From the NCBI GenBank assembly GCA_964646615.1, contig CAZYEV010000027.1, positions 107,184-171,183 of the forward strand: a stretch of DNA of 64,000 nucleotides, read 5' to 3'. Both the position numbers and the translations under genes were made by a program. The notes below the pieces were generated by a model. The model had not been told where the DNA came from. It searched no databases and saw nothing but the letters and a program-made list of their open reading frames with translations. Source of the stretch: M3007 sp964646615. GTDB taxonomy: Bacteria > Bacteroidota > Bacteroidia > Chitinophagales > Saprospiraceae. Of this stretch, positions 17,796 to 26,177 are shown piece after piece; positions within the stretch are counted from its first letter, which is position 1; every line of letters begins with the position of its first letter.

Positions 17796-17828
17796 ACCTC
17801 GGCAGGCGCTGCGCTGTCGAGGTTTTTT
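17796..17828 (+). terminator. Intrinsic terminator without an assigned upstream gene
   Basis: ACCTCGGCAG (17796-17805) pairs with CTGTCGAGGT (17814-17823), one G-U pair, followed by a T6 tract. It lies 50 bp before the second ABC exporter gene and must end a plus-strand transcript that begins in the preceding spacer. Confidence 0.7.
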
Positions 17829-17880
17829 CGTTGGCAACGCCAGCCGTAGAACCCTTTGGCTGGCTCATCGTTAAACGGGC

Positions 17881-19716
17881 ATGGCAAACGACAACCCTTC
17901 TGAAAACAGCCGTTCTGGCGCCGATGGGTGGGCGTCGTGGCGTCATTTGTGGCGTTTTTTTCGCATGATCTGGGCGGTGTCGCCCTCGTTGGCGCTGACC
18001 AATGCCGTGTTGCGGCTGTTGCGGTCGGTCATTCCGCTGCTGCTGTTGTACGTGGGCAAGGAGATTATAGACGGCGTGGTGAAGGCCATGTCGGCACCCG
18101 ACGACGTGTGGCGGCTGACGCATCCGCTCTGGAGCTGGGTAGCGCTGGAGTTTGGGCTGGCAGTGGCCAATAGCCTGCTGGCCCGCGCCATTGTGCTAAC
18201 GGATGGCCTGCTGGGCGACTTAGTGAACAACGACTCTTCGGTGCGCATCATCCGGCACGCCGCCACACTCGACCTGTATCAGTTCGAGGATGCCAATTTC
18301 TACGACAAACTCGAGCGGGCGCGCACGCAGACGAGCAGCCGATCCGTGCTGATGAGCACTGTGCTTTCGCAAGCGCAGGATATGATTTCGGTGGTCTTTC
18401 TCGCAGCCGGCCTGGTGGCCTTCAATCCGTGGCTTATCGTGCTGCTGGTCATTGCCGTCATTCCGTCCTTCATTGGCGAAACGCACTTCGACCGCGAAGG
18501 CTACTCCCTGACGCGCTCCTGGACGCCCCAACGACGCGAACTGGACTACCTGCGCTACATCGGAGCCAGCAACGAGACCGCCAAGGAAATCAAAATCTTT
18601 GGGCTGGAAAACTTCCTGGCCGAGCGCTTTCGCACCATTTCAAACCAGTACTACCTGGCCAATCGGCGGCTGGCGATGCGGCGCGCCCTGTGGGGTGGCC
18701 TGCTGTCGGCCCTCAGCATAGCCGCTTACTACGGCGCCTATGTCTATATCGTGGTGCAAACGGTGGCGGGCACGCTCTCGCTGGGCACGCTGACCTTTCT
18801 GGCCGGCGCCTTCAGCCGCCTGCAAGAGATGCTGCTGACCATCGTAGGGCGCTTTTCGCGCATGGCCGAAATGGCCCTTTACCTGCGCGACCTCTTTGAG
18901 TTTCTGGCCCTGAAGCCACTATCGGCCAACCACACAGGCAAGCGCCCTGTACCTCGGCCCATGCGCGAGGGCATCCGCTTCGAGGACGTCGGCTTCCGCT
19001 ACCCAGGCAGCGACGCATGGGCGCTGCGCCACGTCAGCTTTACCCTCGCCCCGGGCGAAAAACTGGCCTTAGTGGGCGAAAACGGCGCCGGCAAGACCAC
19101 CTTAGTCAAGCTGCTGGCCCATCTGTACGAACCCACTGAAGGCCGCATCCTGCTCGATGGCGTGCCGCTGTGCGAGTACAACCCCGAAGATTTACGCCGC
19201 GAAATCGGCATCATCTTTCAGGACTACGTGCGCTTCATGTTCACCGCCGCCGAAAACATCGCCATCGGCGACATCGAGGAACGCTCCAACCGCCCGCGCA
19301 TCGTCAGCTCGGCCCACAAGAGCCTGGCCGATATCATCATCGAGAGCCTGCCCGGCCAATACGACCAGATGCTGGGCAAACGCTTCGCCGGCGGCATAGA
19401 CCTCTCCGGCGGCCAATGGCAAAAAATCGCGCTGGCGCGCGCCTACATGCGCGAAGCCCAGATCGTCATCCTGGACGAACCCACGGCCGCCTTAGACGCC
19501 CGCGCCGAGCACGAGGTGTTCCTCCGCTTCGCCGAACTCACCCGCGGGCGCGCGGCCGTGCTCATCAGCCACCGCTTCAGCACCGTGCGCATGGCCGACC
19601 GCATCCTTTTCTTAGAGCACGGGCAGGTCATCGAACAGGGCAGCCATGAAGAACTGCTGCAACAGGGCGGCAAATACGCTGAACTCTTTCGGCTGCAGGC
19701 CAAAGGATATGCGTAA
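17881..19716 (+). CDS. ABC transporter, fused permease and ATPase
   Basis: A 611-residue type I exporter half. The membrane domain covers residues ~25-340. The ATPase has Walker A GENGAGKTT (399-407), IIFQDYVRFMF at the Q-loop, signature LSGGQ (508-512), Walker B VILDEP (529-534) and H-loop LISHR. The unusual Q-loop neighbourhood and long permease loop differ from the exporter at 15605-17422, so this is a separate family rather than a recent duplicate. The substrate is unknown. Confidence 0.9.
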   Translation: MANDNPSENSRSGADGWASWRHLWRFFRMIWAVSPSLALTNAVLRLLRSVIPLLLLYVGKEIIDGVVKAMSAPDDVWRLTHPLWSWVALEFGLAVANSLLARAIVLTDGLLGDLVNNDSSVRIIRHAATLDLYQFEDANFYDKLERARTQTSSRSVLMSTVLSQAQDMISVVFLAAGLVAFNPWLIVLLVIAVIPSFIGETHFDREGYSLTRSWTPQRRELDYLRYIGASNETAKEIKIFGLENFLAERFRTISNQYYLANRRLAMRRALWGGLLSALSIAAYYGAYVYIVVQTVAGTLSLGTLTFLAGAFSRLQEMLLTIVGRFSRMAEMALYLRDLFEFLALKPLSANHTGKRPVPRPMREGIRFEDVGFRYPGSDAWALRHVSFTLAPGEKLALVGENGAGKTTLVKLLAHLYEPTEGRILLDGVPLCEYNPEDLRREIGIIFQDYVRFMFTAAENIAIGDIEERSNRPRIVSSAHKSLADIIIESLPGQYDQMLGKRFAGGIDLSGGQWQKIALARAYMREAQIVILDEPTAALDARAEHEVFLRFAELTRGRAAVLISHRFSTVRMADRILFLEHGQVIEQGSHEELLQQGGKYAELFRLQAKGYA

Positions 19717-19782
19717 AAAGGCCGCCGTCAGGCCATCCGCAAAGGGCGCTCATCCTTGCCCCCACAGCGCCGGCAGATTTGC

Positions 19783-19790
19783 TACTTTTG
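19783..19790 (+). promoter_or_regulatory. -7 promoter element (TACTTTTG)
   Basis: TACTTTTG followed by C matches the Bacteroidota -7 box. A TTG at 19756-19758 lies 24 bp upstream, slightly long. It would drive the short remnant at 19813-20059 and, through it, dnaE. Confidence 0.55.
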
Positions 19791-19812
19791 CCGGACTTCC
19801 GCGCACGTTACC

Positions 19813-20059
19813 ATGCCAGCCATTCCCATCAACATCGAGGACCTCCTGCGGGCCAGAACGGTCGAATCGGCCCGGTTGGAGCTGAAGACGTCGCTCTCGG
19901 AGCAAACGCTGTGGCTGGTGCTGGTTCCGCCTGGCCGAAATTTACCAATACCTCAACAAGCCGCACACGGAAATCGAATACGCCTACGAGCAAGCCACCG
20001 CGCTCCTGCCCGACGAACCCGAAGTGCAGGAGCAATACCAGAAGTGGAAAAAACGCTGA
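19813..20059 (+). pseudogene. Chimeric remnant: AlbA_2-like N-terminus joined out of frame to a TPR-like C-terminus
   Basis: From the ATG at 19813 the frame reads MPAIPINIEDLLRARTVESA and then RLELK. This is the usual opening of Schlafen AlbA_2 DNA-binding-domain proteins. The similarity ends near 19900. In the next frame, 19922-20059 reads WFRLAEIYQYLNKPHTEIEY, then AYEQATALLPDEPEVQEQYQ and a KKR stop, which looks like the last repeat and end of a TPR protein. The two pieces are in different frames and each lacks the rest of its gene, so a deletion that fused two genes is the simplest reading. The TPR stop is 3 bp before the dnaE ATG. A sequencing or assembly error is possible but would not restore full-length domains. 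Confidence 0.6.
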
Positions 20060-20062
20060 TCC

Positions 20063-23000
20063 ATGCCCAACTTTGCCCACCTCCACTGCCACACCCAGTT
20101 CTCGCTGCTCGACGGAGCGGCAGCCATCCCGGCCCTGTTTAAGAAGGCCAAAGCCGACGGCATGCCCGCCGTAGCCATCACCGACCACGGCAACATGTTC
20201 GGCGTGTTTCAGTTTGTGGCCGAAGCCGCCCGCCACGAAGGCGTCAAGCCCATCGTGGGGTGCGAATTTTACTTAGTGGCCGACCGCCATCGAAAGACAT
20301 TCACCAAAGAAGACAAGGACAAACGCTACCACCAGCTCTTCCTGGCCAAAAACGCTTTAGGCTATCGCAACTTAGTGAAGCTGTGCTCTTTAGGCTACAT
20401 CGAGGGCTTCTATGGCAAATATCCGCGCATTGACAAGGAGCTGGTGCTGCAATACCACGAAGGCCTCATCGCCACCACGTGCTGCTTAGGCGCTATGGTG
20501 CCGCAGGCCATCCTGCGCCAGGGCGAAGAGGCCGCCCGCAAGGAGTTCGAGTGGTGGCTCGATCTCTTCGGCGAAGACTACTACATCGAACTGCAGCGTC
20601 ACCATCTGGCGGAGCAAGAGCGCGTCAACGAGGTACTGCTGCGGTGGGCAAAGGAGTACAACGTCAAGGTCATCTGCACCAACGACTCGCACTACGTGGA
20701 CCAACAGGATGCCAACGCGCACGATATCCTGCTGTGCGTCAACACGGGCGAAAAACAGTCCACCCCACCCATTCGAGATTTTGTGGAAGAAGGCACTGTG
20801 ATGAAAGGCGGGCGCTTTGCCTTTCCCAATGACCAGTTCTTCTTTAAGACACAGGCCGAAATGGCGGCGCTTTTCCACGATGTGCCCTTCGCCTTAGACA
20901 ACACGCTGGAAATCGTGGACAAATGCGAGCACCTCAAACTCAAGCAGGATATCCTGCTGCCCCACTTTGTCGTCCCCCAGGAATTTACCTCGCAAGACGA
21001 CTACCTGCGGCACCTGACGTTTGAGGGCGCGCGCAAGCGCTACAGCGAGATTACGCCCGAAATTGAGGAGCGCCTCAACTTCGAGTTGCACACCATCCGG
21101 ACGATGGGCTTTGCCGGCTACTTCCTCATCGTGGCCGATTTTATTCAGGCCGGGCGCGACTTAGGCGTATTTGTAGGCCCCGGGCGCGGTTCGGCTGCCG
21201 GCTCGGCAGTGGCTTATTGCATCGGCATTACGAACATTGACCCCATCAAATATGGCCTGCTGTTCGAGCGCTTTCTCAACCCCGAACGCAAGAGCATGCC
21301 CGATATTGATACCGACTTCGACGACGAAGGGCGCGACAAAGTGATTGACTACGTCGTCAAAAAGTATGGCTACCAGCAGGTGGCCCAGATTGTAACGTAC
21401 AGCTCCATGGCGGCCAAGATGTCTATCAAAGACGTGGCGCGCGTGCTCGATTTGCCCTTAGACCAGTCGAACGCTTTAGCCAAGCTGGTGCCCGAAAAGC
21501 CCGGCATTTCGCTCAAGCGCGTACTGACGGCGCCGCTGGAGGGCGAAGGCTCTTTGGCCGAAAAAGAAGGTCTGCTTGCCGACGACCTCGAAAATTGTAA
21601 GCGCCTGCGCGAATACTTAGCCCAGGAAAACACGCTGGAAGCCAAAGTCTTGCGCGAAGCTATGGTGCTCGAAGGCTCCGTGCGGGGCACAGGCATCCAC
21701 GCCGCCGGCATCATCATTGCGCCCAAGGATCTGACGGAAATCCTGCCGGTGTGCACCTCCAAAGAGACCCCCTTGCTCATCACCCAGTACGAGGGCAGCA
21801 CCATCGAAGACGCCGGCGTCATCAAAATGGACTTCCTCGGCTTACGCAACCTGACCATTATCCGCGACGCCCTGCGCCTCATCGAGCGAAACCACGGCAT
21901 CCGCATTGACATTGACAACATCCCGCTCGACGACCCCAAGACCTACGAACTCTACCAACGCGGCGAAACCATCGCCACCTTCCAGTTCGAAAGCCCGGGC
22001 ATGCAAAAGTATCTGCGCGAACTGAAGCCCGACAAATTCGACGACCTCATCGCCATGAACGCCCTCTACCGGCCCGGCCCGCTGGACTACATCCCGGAGT
22101 TCATCGCGCGCAAACACGGACGCAAGCCCATCACCTACGACCTGCCCGAAATGGAGGAGTACCTAAAAGAAACCTTCGGCATCAGCGTCTATCAGGAGCA
22201 AATCATGCTGCTGTCGCAAAAGTTGGCCGGCTTCTCCAAAGGCGATGCCGACGTGCTGCGCAAAGCCATGGGCAAAAAACAAAAAGCCGTGCTCGATAAA
22301 ATGCGCGGCCAGTTCATCGAGGGCGCTGTGGCGCGCGGCTATCCCAAAGACAAATTAGAAAAAATCTGGAGCGACTGGGAAGCCTTCGCTTCCTACGCTT
22401 TCAACAAAAGCCATTCGACTTGCTACGCCTTTGTGGCCTATCAAACGGCCTATTTAAAGGCCAACTACCCGGCCGAATACATGGCCGCCGTGCTGAGCAA
22501 CAACCAGGGGAACATCGAGAAGATCACCTTCTTCCTCGAAGAGTGCCGCCGCATGGGCCTGACGGTCAAAGGCCCCGACGTCAACGAGTCCGACGTCAAC
22601 TTCTCTGTCAATAAGAAGGGCGTCATCCGCTACGGCCTGGGCGCCATCAAGGGCGCGGGCGAGGCTGCCGTGCAAAGCCTCATTGAAGAGCGCCAGAAAA
22701 ACGGCCCGTTCGAGGACCTGTACGACTTCATGCGCCGCGCCAACCTGCGCGCCATCAACAAGCGCGCGCTCGAAAGCTTAGCCTATGCCGGGGCCTTCGA
22801 CGAATTGCCCCCGCTGGCCGGCAAAGGCAAAGAGTACCGCAGCCTCCTGTTTGCTCCCAGCGACAAACACGAGTCCTTCCTGGAGCACTTGCTCCGCTAC
22901 GCGCATGCTTATCAGGAGGATAAGATACTTTCGGCCAACTCGCTCTTTGGCGACCTGTCGGACTCCGTCAGCATCCCCCTGCCGCCGTTGCCTAACGCCG

Positions 23001-23638
23001 AGCCCTGGGGCCTGCTGACCCTACTCCAGCGCGAACGCGACGTAGTGGGCGTGTACCTCAGTGGTCATCCCTTAGACAACTACCGCTTTGCCTGGGAAAC
23101 CTTTGCCACGCCCATCAGCCATTTGGATAACGTCAAAGACCAGAAAGTGGCCGTGGCCGGCTTCGTCATGAAAGCCGAGCACCGCACCACCCAAAAGGGC
23201 ACAGGCTGGGGCCGCATCGTCCTGCAAGACTACACGGGCGACCTGGAGGTAGCGCTCTTCTCCGATGCTTACGTCAGGTTCCGCAACTTCCTCCAGGAAG
23301 GCGAGTGCCTCTACGTAGAGGGCGATTACAAAGCGCGCTTCGGCTCCGAAACCTACGAACTGCGCGTCAGCAACATCCGCCTGCTGGAGAGCATTGGCGA
23401 AGAAAAAACTCGAGCCGTTACCCTGCGCATCCCGGTAGAGCGCATCACGCCTGATTTCATTTCCGACATTGAGCGCATTTGCGCCGCCCATCAGGGCAAA
23501 CACGCGCTGCGCATGGAACTGTTAGACATGCAGCACAAAGAGCGCTTAGCCTTTCTGTCCACCAGTCGCAAAGTGCAGGTCAGCAGCGAACTCATTTCGG
23601 CCTTAGAAGGTATTGGCGTTGAATGCTGCGTCAATTAG
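20063..23638 (+). CDS. dnaE: DNA polymerase III subunit alpha
   Basis: The replicative polymerase, 1191 residues, of the DnaE type. The N-terminal PHP domain starts HLHCHTQFSLLDGAAAIP (residues 6-23). The catalytic palm has GPGRGSAAGS and the aspartate motif PDIDTDFDDEGRD. These are followed by the thumb, the fingers (DVLRKAMGKKQKAVLDKMR) and a C-terminal region with an OB-fold (VAVAGFVMKAEHRTTQKG). It makes DNA together with the beta clamp encoded by dnaN at 40982-42100. The ATG lies only 3 bp after the remnant described upstream, so transcription probably enters from its promoter at 19783. Confidence 0.97.
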   Translation: MPNFAHLHCHTQFSLLDGAAAIPALFKKAKADGMPAVAITDHGNMFGVFQFVAEAARHEGVKPIVGCEFYLVADRHRKTFTKEDKDKRYHQLFLAKNALGYRNLVKLCSLGYIEGFYGKYPRIDKELVLQYHEGLIATTCCLGAMVPQAILRQGEEAARKEFEWWLDLFGEDYYIELQRHHLAEQERVNEVLLRWAKEYNVKVICTNDSHYVDQQDANAHDILLCVNTGEKQSTPPIRDFVEEGTVMKGGRFAFPNDQFFFKTQAEMAALFHDVPFALDNTLEIVDKCEHLKLKQDILLPHFVVPQEFTSQDDYLRHLTFEGARKRYSEITPEIEERLNFELHTIRTMGFAGYFLIVADFIQAGRDLGVFVGPGRGSAAGSAVAYCIGITNIDPIKYGLLFERFLNPERKSMPDIDTDFDDEGRDKVIDYVVKKYGYQQVAQIVTYSSMAAKMSIKDVARVLDLPLDQSNALAKLVPEKPGISLKRVLTAPLEGEGSLAEKEGLLADDLENCKRLREYLAQENTLEAKVLREAMVLEGSVRGTGIHAAGIIIAPKDLTEILPVCTSKETPLLITQYEGSTIEDAGVIKMDFLGLRNLTIIRDALRLIERNHGIRIDIDNIPLDDPKTYELYQRGETIATFQFESPGMQKYLRELKPDKFDDLIAMNALYRPGPLDYIPEFIARKHGRKPITYDLPEMEEYLKETFGISVYQEQIMLLSQKLAGFSKGDADVLRKAMGKKQKAVLDKMRGQFIEGAVARGYPKDKLEKIWSDWEAFASYAFNKSHSTCYAFVAYQTAYLKANYPAEYMAAVLSNNQGNIEKITFFLEECRRMGLTVKGPDVNESDVNFSVNKKGVIRYGLGAIKGAGEAAVQSLIEERQKNGPFEDLYDFMRRANLRAINKRALESLAYAGAFDELPPLAGKGKEYRSLLFAPSDKHESFLEHLLRYAHAYQEDKILSANSLFGDLSDSVSIPLPPLPNAEPWGLLTLLQRERDVVGVYLSGHPLDNYRFAWETFATPISHLDNVKDQKVAVAGFVMKAEHRTTQKGTGWGRIVLQDYTGDLEVALFSDAYVRFRNFLQEGECLYVEGDYKARFGSETYELRVSNIRLLESIGEEKTRAVTLRIPVERITPDFISDIERICAAHQGKHALRMELLDMQHKERLAFLSTSRKVQVSSELISALEGIGVECCVN

Positions 23639-23777
23639 TGGCGTGCTGACCGGACTCACCCGGTGGGGCATTCGGCCAAATGCCGCCCCGCAATGCCCGC
23701 AGATTGACACCCGGAGCGCGTCAAACACGCATCACTTTTTTCGGCCATGGCCTATCCTTTACGTGGCCCGGGGGCCC

Positions 23778-23785
23778 TACCTTTG
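23778..23785 (+). promoter_or_regulatory. -7 promoter element (TACCTTTG)
   Basis: A perfect TAnnTTTG match, 170 bp before the barrel protein start. No convincing -33 TTG is seen. Confidence 0.5.
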
Positions 23786-23896
23786 GCGCTGCGTTTTCCT
23801 GCATCTTCATGAAGAGAGCCGCTCCTGCTTTCGGGCGGAACGGTTTTTGCCGGAGATGACGCACTCCCCGGTTAATCGTCTTACTTCCCCGCCAGG

Positions 23897-23916
23897 TCCA
23901 ATCAGCGCTGATTGGA
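23897..23916. promoter_or_regulatory. 20-bp perfect palindrome, possible operator
   Basis: TCCAATCAGCGCTGATTGGA is its own reverse complement. It lies about 110 bp downstream of the TACCTTTG box and 39 bp before the start codon of the outer-membrane protein gene. The symmetry suits a dimeric regulator; no T tract follows, so it is not a terminator. Confidence 0.5.
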
Positions 23917-23954
23917 GGCCCTTGCTTATTCTTTCACCCAACGACAACGGAATT

Positions 23955-24689
23955 ATGACGATGAAAAAAACCGTTACCTTGCTCCTCGGCTTGTGGCTGT
24001 GCCTGCAAGCAACTGCGCAGAAAAACGAAAACCTCTTTATCCGACTCGGCGTCAATGCCGGCGGCTCCATGCTGTTCCACAATACGCATTTCTACGCCAC
24101 CAACCTGCAGGAGGTGTACAAATTCGTTTCCATCAGCCACAAAGACAAGGGCGGCTACTCGTGGGAAGAGTTTGAGAAAGACTACGGCCTGCGCAGCCGT
24201 TACGCGCAGCCGCGCTATGGGCTGAATGCCTACTTTGCCCACCGCCTCTTTCCGGTGTTTGGCAACGTGGAATTTATGTCCTCGCCGTCGAGTTTCCAGA
24301 AGATGTCTGTGGCCCTGACACTTGGGCTGGGCAAAGACTTTCGGCCTTTCGATAGCGATTACTTTTTCTCTGCGCACGGGGGCTTCAAGCGCGTGTTTCG
24401 CGATTGGGGCTGGGGCGCCGAGACCATCACGTACAGCACCAACGCTGAGGCACGCCAATACTTGAAGACGTTTTACAACCCGGACTATCCCTTGGGCGTC
24501 CAGTCGGGCAACCTGCTGGCTCTGCGCGTAGGCATTGGGCGCGTTGTTGGCCCAGCCGAACGCGCCGCCATTGGCTTAGAAGGGTTCTACGAGGTGGACC
24601 TGACCAATGAAACCGTGCGCCAGGCACGCATGACCAACGCCGGCGTAAACCTGTACTTCCGCTTCGACCTGGCGCACACCTCCTTCTAA
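23955..24689 (+). CDS. Outer-membrane beta-barrel protein, unknown function
   Basis: A 244-residue protein with a signal peptide (hydrophobic residues 6-18, cleavage after ATAQ). The mature part has short alternating strands, including LFIRLGVNAGGSMLFHNTHF, FMSSPSSFQKMSVALTLGLG and the final aromatic strand VNLYFRFDLAHTSF, as in PorT- or OmpW-sized barrels. No family could be named. Two starts (23955 or 23961, MTMKK or MKK) are equally plausible. It may be regulated through the palindrome upstream, and ends at a strong bidirectional terminator. Confidence 0.65.
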   Translation: MTMKKTVTLLLGLWLCLQATAQKNENLFIRLGVNAGGSMLFHNTHFYATNLQEVYKFVSISHKDKGGYSWEEFEKDYGLRSRYAQPRYGLNAYFAHRLFPVFGNVEFMSSPSSFQKMSVALTLGLGKDFRPFDSDYFFSAHGGFKRVFRDWGWGAETITYSTNAEARQYLKTFYNPDYPLGVQSGNLLALRVGIGRVVGPAERAAIGLEGFYEVDLTNETVRQARMTNAGVNLYFRFDLAHTSF

Positions 24690-24700
24690 AAGAGCGCACG

Positions 24701-24752
24701 TTAAAAAAAGCGGGAGGCAGCTGCATGAGCCGCTGCCTCCCGCTTTGTGTTT
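24701..24752. terminator. Bidirectional intrinsic terminator
   Basis: A 15-bp perfect stem (24707-24721 with 24732-24746) has an A7 tract on the left and a T-rich tract on the right. It can stop both the barrel gene from the left and porV from the right. Confidence 0.85.
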
Positions 24753-24766
24753 GGCCCATATGCTCA

Positions 24767-26002
24767 TTACTGCCCTTCGATGGCAGCCAGGTCGAAGAGG
24801 AGGGAGAAGCGCAGGGTGTTGTCCAAGGGGTTGCGCTGGTTGGTGGTGGGCACTAAGTAGGAGAAGTTGATGCCGAAGACGTTGTACTTGACGCCAAGGC
24901 CCACGCTGAAGTACTTGCGGTTGCCCTTGGAGTAGTGTTCGTAGAAGTATCCGGCGCGCACGGCGAACTGGTTGTCGTACCAGTATTCGGCGCCGGCGCC
25001 GATGTTGATTTCCTTGAGTTCTTCGCTGAAGCCACCGGGAGCGTCGGAGAAGGACACGAAGATGCCGCGGATGGACGAGTACTGTTTGTAGTCGGGAATT
25101 CCGTCGCCGTCTTCGTCAATATCCGGGCGTGGCGTGGGCACGAGCAGTTTGTTCAGGTCGGTGGTGAAGGTGAGGGTGTTGTGGTCGTCGAGGTTAAATT
25201 TCCAGGCGAAGCCCAAGCCGAGGTTGGTGGGGATGTAGTCGCGGTTGGCCGAGCGGGTGTACGTGATTTTGGAGCCCAGGTTCGATACAGCAGCGCCGAA
25301 GGTGAATTCGCCACCCGCGCGGGTGAGTTTCATGGGTGTACGATAGGTCAGCGACAGGTCGGCGCCACCCGCCACGCCGGGGCGGATTTCGTTGCCCTCC
25401 ACAATTTGGCCCGTGGCTAAGTTGGAATAGATGAACTTGGCACCAACGGCTGCGGCGAACTTTTTCGAGAGCTTGCGCGAATAGGCGAGGGCTACCTCGA
25501 ATTCGTTGGGCCGACCCTGGCCCAGCGAGCCGCCGTTTTCATCGGTAAACTCGATATCGCCCAACGAGAAATAGCGCAGGCTGGCGCCAATGGTCTGGAG
25601 GTCATCCAGACGCTTATACGCCGCCAGATAGGCCAGGTACACATCCTGGAGGCCCAGGTTGCGCATCCAGGGGGTGTAGGTGGCCGATACGGCCAGGTCC
25701 TTGTCGGCAAAGGCCAACTTCGATTGGTTGTAGTGCATGCCGTTAGGGTCGGTGGAAGTGGCGATGCCCACATCGCCCATGGCGCCCCCGCGGGCGTCCG
25801 GAGCGATACGCAGGAAGGGCACTGCACTCGTTACCGAGTTAGCGCATTTTTCGCCCGTGGGTATCAGTGCGCCCGTTACGGGGTTGTACGAGTATCCTTT
25901 TCCATCCTGGCATCTGGGGAGCAATTGCGCTTGAAGCGTATTTCCCAAAAATAAAACCGCGGCGAAAGCCGGCAGCCACGGAAGCAGAGCCTTAAATCTC
26001 AT
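24767..26002 (-). CDS. porV: Type IX secretion system outer-membrane channel protein PorV
   Basis: A 411-residue FadL-type barrel. The signal peptide ends GNTLQA. The family-typical NSVTSAVPFLRIAPDARGGA and MGDVGIATSTDPNGMHYNQ lie near residues 55-93. NIGAGAEYWYDNQFAVRAGY and FFSVGLGVKYN-like strands follow near the end. PorV captures T9SS cargo by its C-terminal signal and hands it to the PorU attachment complex on the outer leaflet. It fits the sorting domain seen at the left end of the window. In many genomes porV is next to porU, but that gene is not in this window. Confidence 0.93.
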   Translation of the reverse strand: MRFKALLPWLPAFAAVLFLGNTLQAQLLPRCQDGKGYSYNPVTGALIPTGEKCANSVTSAVPFLRIAPDARGGAMGDVGIATSTDPNGMHYNQSKLAFADKDLAVSATYTPWMRNLGLQDVYLAYLAAYKRLDDLQTIGASLRYFSLGDIEFTDENGGSLGQGRPNEFEVALAYSRKLSKKFAAAVGAKFIYSNLATGQIVEGNEIRPGVAGGADLSLTYRTPMKLTRAGGEFTFGAAVSNLGSKITYTRSANRDYIPTNLGLGFAWKFNLDDHNTLTFTTDLNKLLVPTPRPDIDEDGDGIPDYKQYSSIRGIFVSFSDAPGGFSEELKEINIGAGAEYWYDNQFAVRAGYFYEHYSKGNRKYFSVGLGVKYNVFGINFSYLVPTTNQRNPLDNTLRFSLLFDLAAIEGQ

Positions 26003-26177
26003 GATAGCAGGTGTAAATTAGTGGCAAGATGTTTTGTTTTTATGCATTCTTCAGCACAAAAAGCATGCAAAGGTAGGCATTTGCACTGGCCCGTGTTCCT
26101 GGGCACGGAGCGTTGATGCGCAACAGGCATGTGCGGTTGCCCGAAGTGCGTTTCTTTGCTGCCAAAACGAGCGAAAT

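Larger units (their letters stand above)
17423..17880. other. 458-bp intergenic region with a tiny ORF, structured segment and terminator
   Basis: This spacer lies between the divergent ABC exporter genes. It holds no normal-sized gene. On the plus strand it contains an A/T-rich stretch (17570-17650), a 22-codon hydrophobic ORF (17661-17729), a GCGGG-TTCG-CCCGC hairpin (17743-17756) and an intrinsic terminator (17796-17828). The combination suggests a short independent transcript. Confidence 0.5.
23639..23954. other. 316-bp spacer with promoter and palindrome
   Basis: Between dnaE and the next gene no coding sequence is visible. It holds a TACCTTTG promoter box at 23778-23785 and a 20-bp perfect palindrome at 23897-23916. 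This gives the outer-membrane protein gene a leader of about 170 bases. Confidence 0.6.
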
